Positions 1-7,018 of a stretch of 53,952 bases of DNA are shown here, piece by piece; positions within the stretch are counted from its first letter, which is position 1; each line of letters begins with the position of its first letter. The notes under the pieces were generated by a model. That model was not told where the DNA came from and made no database searches. It was given only the letters and a program-made list of their open reading frames with translations. A program made the translations under genes and the position numbers. The stretch lies in assembly GCA_029261855.1 (NCBI GenBank), contig JAJDAN010000034.1, positions 1 to 53,952 on the forward strand, written 5' to 3'. The DNA comes from Deltaproteobacteria bacterium (GTDB lineage: Bacteria; Myxococcota_A; UBA9160; UBA4427).

Positions 1-197
1 GACCGCAGCTAGGAGCGTCAGCCAAGACGCAGTCTTGGGGCGCGACGACGCAAAGGTCGCCGACCGCAGCTAGGAGCGTCAGCCAAGACGCAGTCTTGGG
101 GCGCGACGACGCAAAGGTCGCCGACCGCAGCTAGGAGCGTCAGCCAAGACGCAGTCTTGGGGCGCGACGACGCAAAGGTCGCCGACCGCAGCTAGGA
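1..197. repeat. 61-bp tandem repeat array (3 identical copies plus partial fourth)
   Basis: Units start at 1, 62, 123 and 184; the first three look identical and the fourth stops after about 14 bases. Each unit carries a perfect hairpin, CCAAGAC-gca-GTCTTGG (22-38 in the first copy). The array begins at the window edge, so it may extend further left. It lies just beyond the stop codon of the barrel gene that follows on the minus strand. A diverged inverted pair of the same family lies at about 2799-2946, also directly 3' of a gene. A REP/BIME-like intergenic repeat or a terminator-like element is the most natural reading. Confidence 0.9.
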
Positions 198-217
198 ACG
201 GGGGCCCGACGCGGGCA

Positions 218-1177
218 CTAGAAGAAGTACTTCACGTTCATGCCCAGGATCGGGGCGGCCTTGTAGTCTTCCTTGAGGATCTTGCCGCCACCCTGACGCC
301 CCGACCGGATCTCGCCACCCAGCGCGATACCGGCGGTACCCTCGAGCCTCAGTGAATCCGTCGCCTGAAAGCCGACGCGTGCAAAGACCGGGAAGGAGGT
401 CTCCTGACCGATGCCCTTGTTGGCGGACAGGAAGGGGGGCACGCTCGGGGAATCGCTGTCCAAACGGAAGCGGCGGACCTGGTAGCTGCCGCCGAACGCG
501 AAGGACCACTTGTCCGCGCGATACGAGACCTCGGGTCCGACTCCCGGAAACGCCGCGGCGCTGACGATGCCGAAGTGCAGGAGCCAGTCGTCCGCGAATC
601 GCCAATCGACGGTGGGGACCGGAATCAGCGCGACGTTGTCCTCGAGCTCGGACAGCGCACCGATGATGAGCCCCGTGGTCAGCGTGTCACTCCACTTGTA
701 GTCCGCGATGAACGCGGCGCCCCCGGTCAGCGTGTCACTGAAGCTGGCACCGCCCTCGCCGTCGGATCGACCGAGGGCCAGGAAGACCAGGTTCCAGTTG
801 TCGCTGGCCTTCCAGCCGAGACCGGCCATCAGGGTGAGTCGGTGGATGTCGTTCCAGCGGAGGCCGGAAGTCGTTCCCTGACTGAAGTCGTAGTAGCTGC
901 CGTTGTAGACAGCGTTTCCGACCAGGAACACGTCGTCGCTCAGGGTGATGCGATGCCCTGCCACGACCGACACATTGTTCCTCGAGAACTCCGCCGGCGA
1001 GTTCTTCACGTCCGTGTTGAACTGGTGCGAGTAGTCCGCGGTCGCCCAGGTGTTCTTGTCGTGGGACCCGGTGACGATCATGGGGATGTCGATAGCCTGG
1101 GCCAGAGCCTCGCCCGCCAGAAGCAGGCACGTCGCGGTCGCGATTGCGATCTTGAAAGAAGCTCGTACGGAAGTCAT
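218..1177 (-). CDS. Putative outer-membrane beta-barrel protein, family not identified
   Basis: A 319-residue exported protein. The start at 1177 is chosen because it gives a clean signal peptide (cleavage after ALA, about residue 26) and has AAGGAGA a few bases upstream; in-frame sequence further upstream lacks secretory character. The mature part shows alternating polar and hydrophobic strands with many Gly, Tyr and Trp. It ends in KYFF, a C-terminal aromatic typical of proteins inserted by the Bam machinery. No catalytic motif is visible. It resembles uncharacterised MetA-pathway/DUF6268-type barrels in general layout, but I cannot assign a family. It is monocistronic; the 61-bp repeat array lies immediately 3'. 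Confidence 0.75.
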   Translation of the reverse strand: MTSVRASFKIAIATATCLLLAGEALAQAIDIPMIVTGSHDKNTWATADYSHQFNTDVKNSPAEFSRNNVSVVAGHRITLSDDVFLVGNAVYNGSYYDFSQGTTSGLRWNDIHRLTLMAGLGWKASDNWNLVFLALGRSDGEGGASFSDTLTGGAAFIADYKWSDTLTTGLIIGALSELEDNVALIPVPTVDWRFADDWLLHFGIVSAAAFPGVGPEVSYRADKWSFAFGGSYQVRRFRLDSDSPSVPPFLSANKGIGQETSFPVFARVGFQATDSLRLEGTAGIALGGEIRSGRQGGGKILKEDYKAAPILGMNVKYFF

Positions 1178-1309
1178 CGACTTCTCCTTGCTCGATGGGG
1201 GATCGGAACCGGCCGGACCGTAGCAAACGGGGTTCGAGCAGATGCGCGACGCCCGCCGCTCTTTCGTCGCCCGCCGCCAACCCGGGTCGGCAACCGCTAG
1301 CTTCTTCGC

Positions 1310-1819
1310 ATGTTTGGACGCATCGCCCTTCGAGACGGCCTCTTCGTTGCCGTCGCCTTCCTTTCCTGGCAGGGCTTCGCCCAGCTCACCGCGGCGGACG
1401 GTGCACTCGCGGACGCACTCGGCGTGGTGTTGGGGCTTTCTGTCGCGCTGGCCTGCTACTTCGGCCACGAGTGGGGGCACCTGCTGGGTGCCCTGGCGAC
1501 GGGCAGCAAGGTGGCCGCACCCGAGAAGCTCACCGGATTGTCGCTTTTCAGCTTCGACTCGAAGGTCAACGATCGACGCCAGTTCCTCGTCATGTCCTTC
1601 TCGGGCTTCGCGATGACGGGCGTCGCCCTGGCCGTCGTGTACTTCCTGCTCCCGGACGGACTACTGGCGACGCGGGTCGCCCGCGGAGGGGTGCTGTTCC
1701 TGACCACACTCACCGTTGTGTTGGAGTTCCCCCTCGTGGTCTGGGCACTGGTGCGTCAGGACCTTCCCCCAGTCGAGGCCTTCGAGTCGCGCACCGCACC
1801 CGCGGACACCGCGAACTGA
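1310..1819 (+). CDS. Small integral membrane protein with HEWGH motif (M50-like metalloprotease candidate)
   Basis: A 169-residue protein with about four hydrophobic segments. HEWGH at residues 53-57 sits inside or beside the second membrane segment, the arrangement seen in site-2-type (M50) intramembrane metalloproteases. Family knowledge: those enzymes also need a distal Asp ligand in an NxxPxxxxDG-type motif, and I do not see a convincing one. It may therefore be a degenerate member or an unrelated membrane protein. It is short for M50. The gene is divergent from the barrel gene with about 130 bp between them. No function is claimed beyond possible membrane proteolysis. Confidence 0.6.
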   Translation: MFGRIALRDGLFVAVAFLSWQGFAQLTAADGALADALGVVLGLSVALACYFGHEWGHLLGALATGSKVAAPEKLTGLSLFSFDSKVNDRRQFLVMSFSGFAMTGVALAVVYFLLPDGLLATRVARGGVLFLTTLTVVLEFPLVVWALVRQDLPPVEAFESRTAPADTAN

Positions 1820-1868
1820 TATACGTCAAAATCGGTCGCTTGAGTAAGGGTTTTCCCTTTTTCGGAAG

Positions 1869-1889
1869 CCGAGTTCGGTTCCGAGTTCG
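1869..1889. repeat. Short direct repeat upstream of the PEP-CTERM gene
   Basis: CCGAGTTCG occurs at 1869-1877 and 1881-1889, a 12-bp period, about 80-100 bp upstream of the sigma-54-like promoter. That is a plausible position for an enhancer-binding protein site. No known operator consensus is recognised. Confidence 0.3.
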
Positions 1890-1965
1890 CAAGGTCTCCG
1901 AGGCCGCTGCACACAACTCCCCGGAAACAGGACACTTCCGTGGGTCGACCCCTTCGCTGGAAGAA

Positions 1966-1981
1966 CGGCCCACAAGTTGCA
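1966..1981 (+). promoter_or_regulatory. Sigma-54 (-24/-12) promoter candidate
   Basis: CGGCCCACAAGTTGCA matches the sigma-54 consensus TGGCACG-N4-TTGCA with exact GG-to-GC spacing; differences are at the first, fifth and seventh bases. It lies in the 292-bp gap before the PEP-CTERM gene and would give a leader of about 120 nt. Sigma-54 control with the PrsK/PrsR system is reported for PEP-CTERM genes in several bacteria, so the location agrees with family knowledge. Confidence 0.5.
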
Positions 1982-2111
1982 GTACTGATGCGACTGGGAA
2001 GGGGATGCGTGGTCTTGGCCTCGCGCATCTTCGGGGTCCTCGTGTGGATCCGGTCCGGCTGCTGGAAGCGCAGTCGGAAACCGCCCGAACGTCGCGAGGT
2101 AGATCGTCCCG

Positions 2112-2798
2112 ATGCGCCGGATCCTCTCCTCCGCTCTCTCTGCCGCCCTTCCCGCCGCCCTTGTTGCTGCTGCCGCGGTCCTGTTCCTGTCCTCTGCACC
2201 CGCCGCGCAGGCTGCGTCGATCAGCTTCGACCTGAACTTCGAGTTCAGCGGCGGTACGGCACCGGCGGGACCGGCCCCGTGGATGCGGATCACCCTCGAC
2301 GATTCCTTCGGGGGTTTGAACACCGTCCGGCTCACGATCGATGCCATCGGCCTGATCGACGACGAGAGTGCCAAGGGCGTCTACCTGAACTTCGACCCGA
2401 CCCTCGACCCGACCCAGCTGTCCTTTGCGGTCGTCGACAACTCGGATGCCGTGCCCAACGCCATCAATACCGGCGTCAACGCCTTCCAGGCGGACGGCGA
2501 CGGGCTCTTCGACATCGAGTTCGACCTGCCGCCCCCGCCCGGCAACGACCCCGCCCGGCTGATGGGCGGCGAATCGATCGTCTACGACCTCACCTATGTC
2601 GGGCCCATCAGCGCTTCCTCCTTCGATTACACGAGCGTGATGGGGGGCGGGACCGGCAGCTACCAGGCGGCGGCCCACATCCAGCGCATCGGACAGACCT
2701 CGGAGAGTGGCTGGGTCGGGCCCGTCCCGGAGCCTTCGACCGGCCTGCTCCTCGGCATGGGACTGCTCTTCTCCGTGCGGAGACGCGCGCAGCCCTAG
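2112..2798 (+). CDS. PEP-CTERM sorting-domain protein
   Basis: A 228-residue secreted protein. It has a signal peptide (Arg-rich start, long Ala/Leu segment, cleavage near residue 34 after AQA). A Gly/Asp-rich body of about 170 residues follows, with no recognised domain. The C-terminal 24 residues are a classic PEP-CTERM signal: VPEPS (residues 205-209), a Gly/Leu transmembrane segment, then RRR. Such proteins are processed by an exosortase and go to the cell surface or extracellular matrix. No exosortase is encoded in the window. A sigma-54-like promoter lies at 1966-1981 and a hairpin-bearing repeat pair follows the stop codon. Confidence 0.9.
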   Translation: MRRILSSALSAALPAALVAAAAVLFLSSAPAAQAASISFDLNFEFSGGTAPAGPAPWMRITLDDSFGGLNTVRLTIDAIGLIDDESAKGVYLNFDPTLDPTQLSFAVVDNSDAVPNAINTGVNAFQADGDGLFDIEFDLPPPPGNDPARLMGGESIVYDLTYVGPISASSFDYTSVMGGGTGSYQAAAHIQRIGQTSESGWVGPVPEPSTGLLLGMGLLFSVRRRAQP

Positions 2799-2870
2799 GA
2801 GGCCGACCCAAGACTCCGTCCTGGTGGGATCTCGGCTTCCGTCGCAAGCGAAGCCTACGCTTCGCCAGCT
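2799..2870 (+). repeat. Diverged copy of the 61-bp repeat family (direct half of an inverted pair)
   Basis: It begins right after the PEP-CTERM stop codon. CCCAAGACtccGTCCTGG at 2807-2824 is a degenerate version of the hairpin in the 1-197 array. A second hairpin, GCGAAGC-ctac-GCTTCGC, lies at 2848-2865. It meets the inverted copy at the shared junction around 2867-2880. The hairpins may also act as the gene's transcription terminator. Confidence 0.55.
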
Positions 2871-2946
2871 AGCCGCGGTCTGCGACCTTTGCTGCGTCGC
2901 CTGGCTCCCCAAGACGACGTCTTGGGTGAGGCTCCTGGTCCGCTAG
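2869..2946 (-). repeat. Inverted copy of the 61-bp repeat family
   Basis: Read on the minus strand, this stretch matches the tandem unit of 1-197 closely: CCCAAGAC-N3-GTCTTGGG hairpin at 2908-2926, then a CGACGCAgCAAAGGTCGC-type block, then GACCGCgGCTAG. With the degenerate forward copy just before it, it forms a head-to-head pair like a BIME. It lies in the gap before the luciferase-like monooxygenase gene. Confidence 0.7.
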
Positions 2947-2998
2947 CCCGGGCATTTGCTGGTACGTTCGTCACGCGCGGGTCGCGTGGAGAGCTGCC

Positions 2999-4063
2999 GT
3001 GAATGTCGGGGTCCTGCTCATCTTCCAGAACTTCATGGGCCGCCTGGCCGATGGAGAGATGGTCGACGGTGAGATCCAGCTCGCGCTGCTCGCCGAAGAG
3101 CTCGGATTCGACTCGGTCTGGCCCCCGGAGCACCACTTCACCGACTACTCGGCCTGTCCCGACAACATCCAGCTGCTGACCTACCTCGCGGGCCGCACCC
3201 GGCGCATCAAGCTCGGGACCGGCGCCGTGATCGTGCCGTGGAACGATCCCCTGCGCGTGGTCGAGAAGATCGTGCTGCTCGATCACCTGTCCGGCGGGCG
3301 CGCGATCCTCGGGCTGGGACGCGGGCTGTCCCGGCACGAGTACGATCACTTCGGAATCGACCGCAACACGTCCCGTGACCGCTTCGACGAAGCGTCGCGC
3401 ATGATCGTGGAGGCACTCGAGACGGGCTTCATCGAAGGAGACGGCCCCTACTACCCGCAGCCTCGCACCGAGATCCGTCCGCGCCCACTCGAGGGCTTCG
3501 GCGACCGGCTCTACGCCGTCGGCCTCTCGCCCGAATCCGTCGAGCAGGCAGCGAAGCTGGGAGCGCGACTGATGACGTTCTCCCAGCAGCCCTGGGAGCT
3601 GTACAAGGACGGCCCCCTCGCCTCGTACCGCAAGGCCTTCCGCGAGGCCCACGGCATGGAAGCACCCCCTCCGCTGACCGGGGACCTGATGTTCTGTCAC
3701 GCCGACGAGACACGCGCCGAAGAGGTCGCCATGGAGCACATGTCGAACTACTTCCTCACCATCGCGGATCACTACGAGCTGATGAGCGAGCAGTTCAAGC
3801 AAGCGAAGGGGTACGAGTTCTACGCGTCGGCTGCAGAGCTGTTCGCCGCGGTGGGAGTCGAGTCCGCCGCACGAACCTATTGCCAGGTGCAGACCTGGGG
3901 AACGCCGGACCAGATCATCGACAAGCTGCGGGCTCGCCAGGCGCTGATCGGCGACTTCAACGTCGTGCTCATCGCACGCTACGGCGGCATGCCCCTCGAG
4001 CTGGCCGAGCAGAGCCTGCGTCTGTTCGCCGACGAGGTCCTGCCGGAGTTGCACTCCTGGTAG
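2999..4063 (+). CDS. LLM-class flavin-dependent oxidoreductase (luciferase-like monooxygenase)
   Basis: A 354-residue cytoplasmic enzyme of the bacterial luciferase superfamily (F420- or FMN-dependent). Seen in the sequence: the N-terminal strand of a TIM barrel, WPPEHHFTDY near residue 42, the LGTGAVIVPWNDPLRVVE segment near 75-92, and GGRAILGLGRG near 100-110. These are hallmarks of the family. The start is GTG at 2999 with GGAGAG upstream. The substrate cannot be predicted. A glycosyltransferase gene starts 8 nt after its stop, so the two are probably cotranscribed. Confidence 0.88.
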   Translation: MNVGVLLIFQNFMGRLADGEMVDGEIQLALLAEELGFDSVWPPEHHFTDYSACPDNIQLLTYLAGRTRRIKLGTGAVIVPWNDPLRVVEKIVLLDHLSGGRAILGLGRGLSRHEYDHFGIDRNTSRDRFDEASRMIVEALETGFIEGDGPYYPQPRTEIRPRPLEGFGDRLYAVGLSPESVEQAAKLGARLMTFSQQPWELYKDGPLASYRKAFREAHGMEAPPPLTGDLMFCHADETRAEEVAMEHMSNYFLTIADHYELMSEQFKQAKGYEFYASAAELFAAVGVESAARTYCQVQTWGTPDQIIDKLRARQALIGDFNVVLIARYGGMPLELAEQSLRLFADEVLPELHSW

Positions 4064-4071
4064 CGCTCCGG

Positions 4072-5121
4072 GTGCTCTTCGTTCCGCCCTGGCCGCGAAA
4101 CCCGTACCAGGAACGCCTCGCCGAGGCGCTGTCTCGGGTTGGGGTCGGGGTGAGCCCCTGCAAGCGGGGTCGCCTGCAGCACCCGGTCCGCCTGCTGCGG
4201 GGCGGCGTCGACGTCGTGCACCTGCATTCCGCCGCCGCACTGATCCGCGACGCGCGCCTCGCGGGCGCGTGCTCGCGCGCGCTGCGGGTGTTGGCCGCCC
4301 TCACGTGGCTGCGGCTTCGCGGCGTGACGGTCGTCTGGACAGCGCACGATCTCGAGGATCACGATCGGGCGCGACCGCGGCTCGAGTACGCGTTCACGTG
4401 GGTCCTGGCCCGGATCGCTTCCGGAATCCTCTGTCACGGCGAAGAGGCCAGCCGGCAGGTCACTAGACGCTTTCACCTGTCGGCTGCCCGGCACCCCCGG
4501 GCCATGCCGCTTCCGCCCTACGACGCGGGCGTCGTGATCCCTCGCGCCGAGGCCCGGCAACGACTGCTTCCGGGCGTCGCTCCGGACGATGTGGTCTTCC
4601 TCTTCCTCGGAAGCATCAAGGAATACCGGGGAGTCGACGATCTCGTCGCTGCGTTCACCCGCATCGCGCGGCCGGGTCTGCACCTCGTCGTCCGCGGTCC
4701 GGCCAAGGACCCGGAAGTCGCGCAGCGGCTCGAACGCGCCGCGAGCCAGCCGGGCATCGACATCGCCTTCGGCTTCGTGCCCGAGAGCGACATTTCCGCC
4801 TGGATGGCCGCCGCCGATGTCGTGACGGCACCCTACCGACGGATCCTGACCTCCGGCTCGGTCGCGCTTGCCGCCTCACACGAACGGCCCGTCGTCGCGC
4901 CGCGGATGGGTGCGATCCCGGAGACGGTCGGCGATGGAGGCGGCCTGCTGTACGACCCCGGCGATCCAGACGGCCTCGAGAGAGCCCTGCTCGACGCGAT
5001 CGATGCGCGGGACGCACTCCCGGACATGGGCAAGCACGCGTTGCAACACATCGAGCGCTTCAGCTGGGACGACGCCGCCCGGGAGACGGCGGGCTGCTAC
5101 CGCGCGTGGCGCGGGCGGTAG
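4072..5121 (+). CDS. Glycosyltransferase, GT4 type
   Basis: A 349-residue protein with two Rossmann-like halves, transferring a sugar from a nucleotide donor to an unknown acceptor. Seen: an N-terminal HLHSA segment and a TAHDLEDHD stretch; FLGSIKEYRG near residue 178 marks the start of the donor-binding half; SGSVALAASHERPVVA and GAIPETVGDGG (near 281) correspond to the conserved C-terminal donor-site region of GT4. No ATG is available; GTG at 4072 is chosen because it begins the first beta strand (VLFVPPW) and lies 8 nt after the upstream stop, suggesting translational coupling. Its 3' end overlaps the convergent hydrolase gene by 25 bp. Confidence 0.82.
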   Translation: MLFVPPWPRNPYQERLAEALSRVGVGVSPCKRGRLQHPVRLLRGGVDVVHLHSAAALIRDARLAGACSRALRVLAALTWLRLRGVTVVWTAHDLEDHDRARPRLEYAFTWVLARIASGILCHGEEASRQVTRRFHLSAARHPRAMPLPPYDAGVVIPRAEARQRLLPGVAPDDVVFLFLGSIKEYRGVDDLVAAFTRIARPGLHLVVRGPAKDPEVAQRLERAASQPGIDIAFGFVPESDISAWMAAADVVTAPYRRILTSGSVALAASHERPVVAPRMGAIPETVGDGGGLLYDPGDPDGLERALLDAIDARDALPDMGKHALQHIERFSWDDAARETAGCYRAWRGR

Positions 5122-6089
5122 CGCAGGACCGCGAACGCGATACCCGAGAGCATCGCGAGGAGCACGATACGACCGCCTGCTCCCAGCGCCGGCACCGTCG
5201 CTGCTCCGACGACGTGCACGTAGAAGAAGGAGACGAAGCGGTCGAAGACCGTCTCCCCCGGCACGACCTCGTCTTCGAAGATGTCGAAGTTGGTGTGGCC
5301 CTTGCCGGCCAGCACGATGAGCTCGTGGGGAATTCCGGCGGCGACGGCGGCGTCCCGCAGCGCGAAGGCCCCGGAGACGGGAACCACCGTGTCCTGGTCT
5401 CCGTGGGACAGGATCATCGGGGCTTCGCCCGCCTCGACGGTGATGCTCGGATCGACGGATCCCGAGATGTTGTAGGTCGCCCGCACGGGCACAGGCAGAG
5501 TCGCGCCCCCGTCGTCCGCGATGTAGGCAGTCATCTCGGTGAGGACGCCGCCCGCCGAATAGCCCGCCAGCCCGATGCGCTGGGGGTCGATGTCGAGCGC
5601 CCCGGCGTTCGCTTCCAGCCACGTCATCGCCGCAACGGTGTCTTCGGTCGCTGCCGCAATGGGCCCCGCCAGGGTCGGGTCGCTCAAGGCGATCAGGGTC
5701 TCGAGGCCCGTGAAGTCCGGACCCACGACGGGGTCGTCGCCCACCAGTCGATAGTCGATGGATACGCAGGTCCAGCCACGGCGCGCCATCGCTTCGCAGA
5801 TGGCGAGCATGAACGAGGAAAAGCGGCTGCCGCCGGTGAACGAACCTCCGTGAATGGCGACGAGGGCCGGCCGGTTGGGCGGGAGACCCGGGCCCGTCGG
5901 CTCGTAGAGCTCGAGACGAAGATTCATCGGGACGGGCGGCTCGCCGACGGGCTTGCTGGTGTAGATGACGCCGGTGGTGACCTGGAAGCCGAACTGCTCG
6001 TCCAGATAGAGGGCCTGGGCGTGGGCCGCCCCGGGCGCAGTCACGAGGAACACGGCGAGGCAAGCAGCAGCAACGAACCCGGTCCGCAT
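5097..6089 (-). CDS. Secreted alpha/beta hydrolase with a C-terminal sorting-signal-like tail
   Basis: A 330-residue protein. The start at 6089 gives a signal peptide ending near AHAQA. An esterase/lipase-type fold follows: HGGSF oxyanion region, GYSAGG with nucleophile Ser178, acid in HGDQD, and a late GKGHTNF carrying the catalytic His. The last 32 residues (299-330) are odd for a hydrolase: VPALGAGGR, then a hydrophobic stretch, then an Arg-rich end. This layout recalls the IPTL-CTERM/PEP-CTERM family of exosortase substrates. The substrate is unknown. It is divergent from the amidohydrolase at 6152 and overlaps the glycosyltransferase tail. Confidence 0.85.
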   Translation of the reverse strand: MRTGFVAAACLAVFLVTAPGAAHAQALYLDEQFGFQVTTGVIYTSKPVGEPPVPMNLRLELYEPTGPGLPPNRPALVAIHGGSFTGGSRFSSFMLAICEAMARRGWTCVSIDYRLVGDDPVVGPDFTGLETLIALSDPTLAGPIAAATEDTVAAMTWLEANAGALDIDPQRIGLAGYSAGGVLTEMTAYIADDGGATLPVPVRATYNISGSVDPSITVEAGEAPMILSHGDQDTVVPVSGAFALRDAAVAAGIPHELIVLAGKGHTNFDIFEDEVVPGETVFDRFVSFFYVHVVGAATVPALGAGGRIVLLAMLSGIAFAVLRYRPRHAR

Positions 6090-6151
6090 GTCCCGCACCC
6101 TACGCGTCGACTTCTGCGGTGTCAACGAGACGCACGCTGTACCCTGGCCGC

Positions 6152-6991
6152 GTGCAGATCGACGCCCATCAGCACTTCTGGCAGCTCGCGCGCGGCGACT
6201 ATGAATGGCTCACCCCCGACCTGGACGGGCTCTACCGCGACTTCCTGCCGGAAGATCTCGATCCCCACCGGCAGCAAACCGGCATCGACGCCACGGTCCT
6301 CGTCCAGGCCGCCGCCACCTTCGACGAGACCCGCTTCCTGCTCGAAATCGCGAGCGCCACGCCCTGGGTGGCCGGCGTCGTCGGCTGGGTGGACTTCGAA
6401 GCTCCGCGCGACGCGGTCGAAACCTGTCTGGACGAGATCGCGCGGCATCCCAAGGGCGTGGGTATCCGCCCGATGATCCAGGACCTGCCGGACCCCGCAT
6501 GGGTCGCCGACGCGCGACGGACCCCGATCTTCGAGATGCTCGTCGAGCGCGACCTCCGTTTCGATGCTCTCGTCAGGCCCGCGCATCTTGGCCACCTGCT
6601 GGCTCGGCTCGAAGCACATCCCGAGCTGCGGACCGTGATCGACCACGGCGCGAAGCCCGAGATCGCCGCTGCCCGCATGCAGCCGTGGGCGCGGGACCTC
6701 GCCCGCATCGCCGACGAGACGAGCGCGGTCTGCAAGCTGTCGGGGCTGCCGAGCGAAGCCGGGGACGACCCCGGCGTCGACGCGCTACGGCCCTTCGTCG
6801 AGCATCTGATCGGCAGCTTCGGCGCCGAGCGGCTCTTGTGGGGAAGCGACTGGCCGGTCGTCGAGTCGGCGGGTGGCTATGCGGCGTGGCGGAAGACGAG
6901 TGAAGCCCTGCTCGCCCCACTCGGCGCCGCGGACCGCGAGCGCGTCTTCGGCGGCAACGCGCGCGGCTTCTACGGGCTCGATCCGGGCTAG
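6152..6991 (+). CDS. Amidohydrolase family protein (COG3618, lactonase-like)
   Basis: A 279-residue TIM-barrel metal-dependent hydrolase of the family containing L-fuconolactonase and related sugar or aromatic lactonases. Seen: IDAHQHFW at residues 3-10 (first metal-binding pair), a central IDHGAKP with the barrel His, and LWGSDWPV near the C-terminus with the catalytic Asp. GTG at 6152 is chosen over an upstream GTG at 6119 because homologues begin right at this motif. It is the first gene of a tight operon with an aldehyde dehydrogenase (27-bp gap), a second amidohydrolase and an NTF2-like protein, pointing to catabolism of a lactone- or aldehyde-yielding substrate. Confidence 0.85.
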   Translation: MQIDAHQHFWQLARGDYEWLTPDLDGLYRDFLPEDLDPHRQQTGIDATVLVQAAATFDETRFLLEIASATPWVAGVVGWVDFEAPRDAVETCLDEIARHPKGVGIRPMIQDLPDPAWVADARRTPIFEMLVERDLRFDALVRPAHLGHLLARLEAHPELRTVIDHGAKPEIAAARMQPWARDLARIADETSAVCKLSGLPSEAGDDPGVDALRPFVEHLIGSFGAERLLWGSDWPVVESAGGYAAWRKTSEALLAPLGAADRERVFGGNARGFYGLDPG

Positions 6992-7018
6992 ACTCACGGC
7001 CTCTCACCGGAGGACGCC

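Noticed and set aside
1-197. CRISPR array
   Set aside because: The 61-bp units are identical end to end with no variable spacers, so it is a plain tandem repeat.
6119-6151. GTG at 6119 as start of the lactonase-like amidohydrolase
   Set aside because: The family starts right at IDAHQHFW, and the extra 11 residues have no family match.
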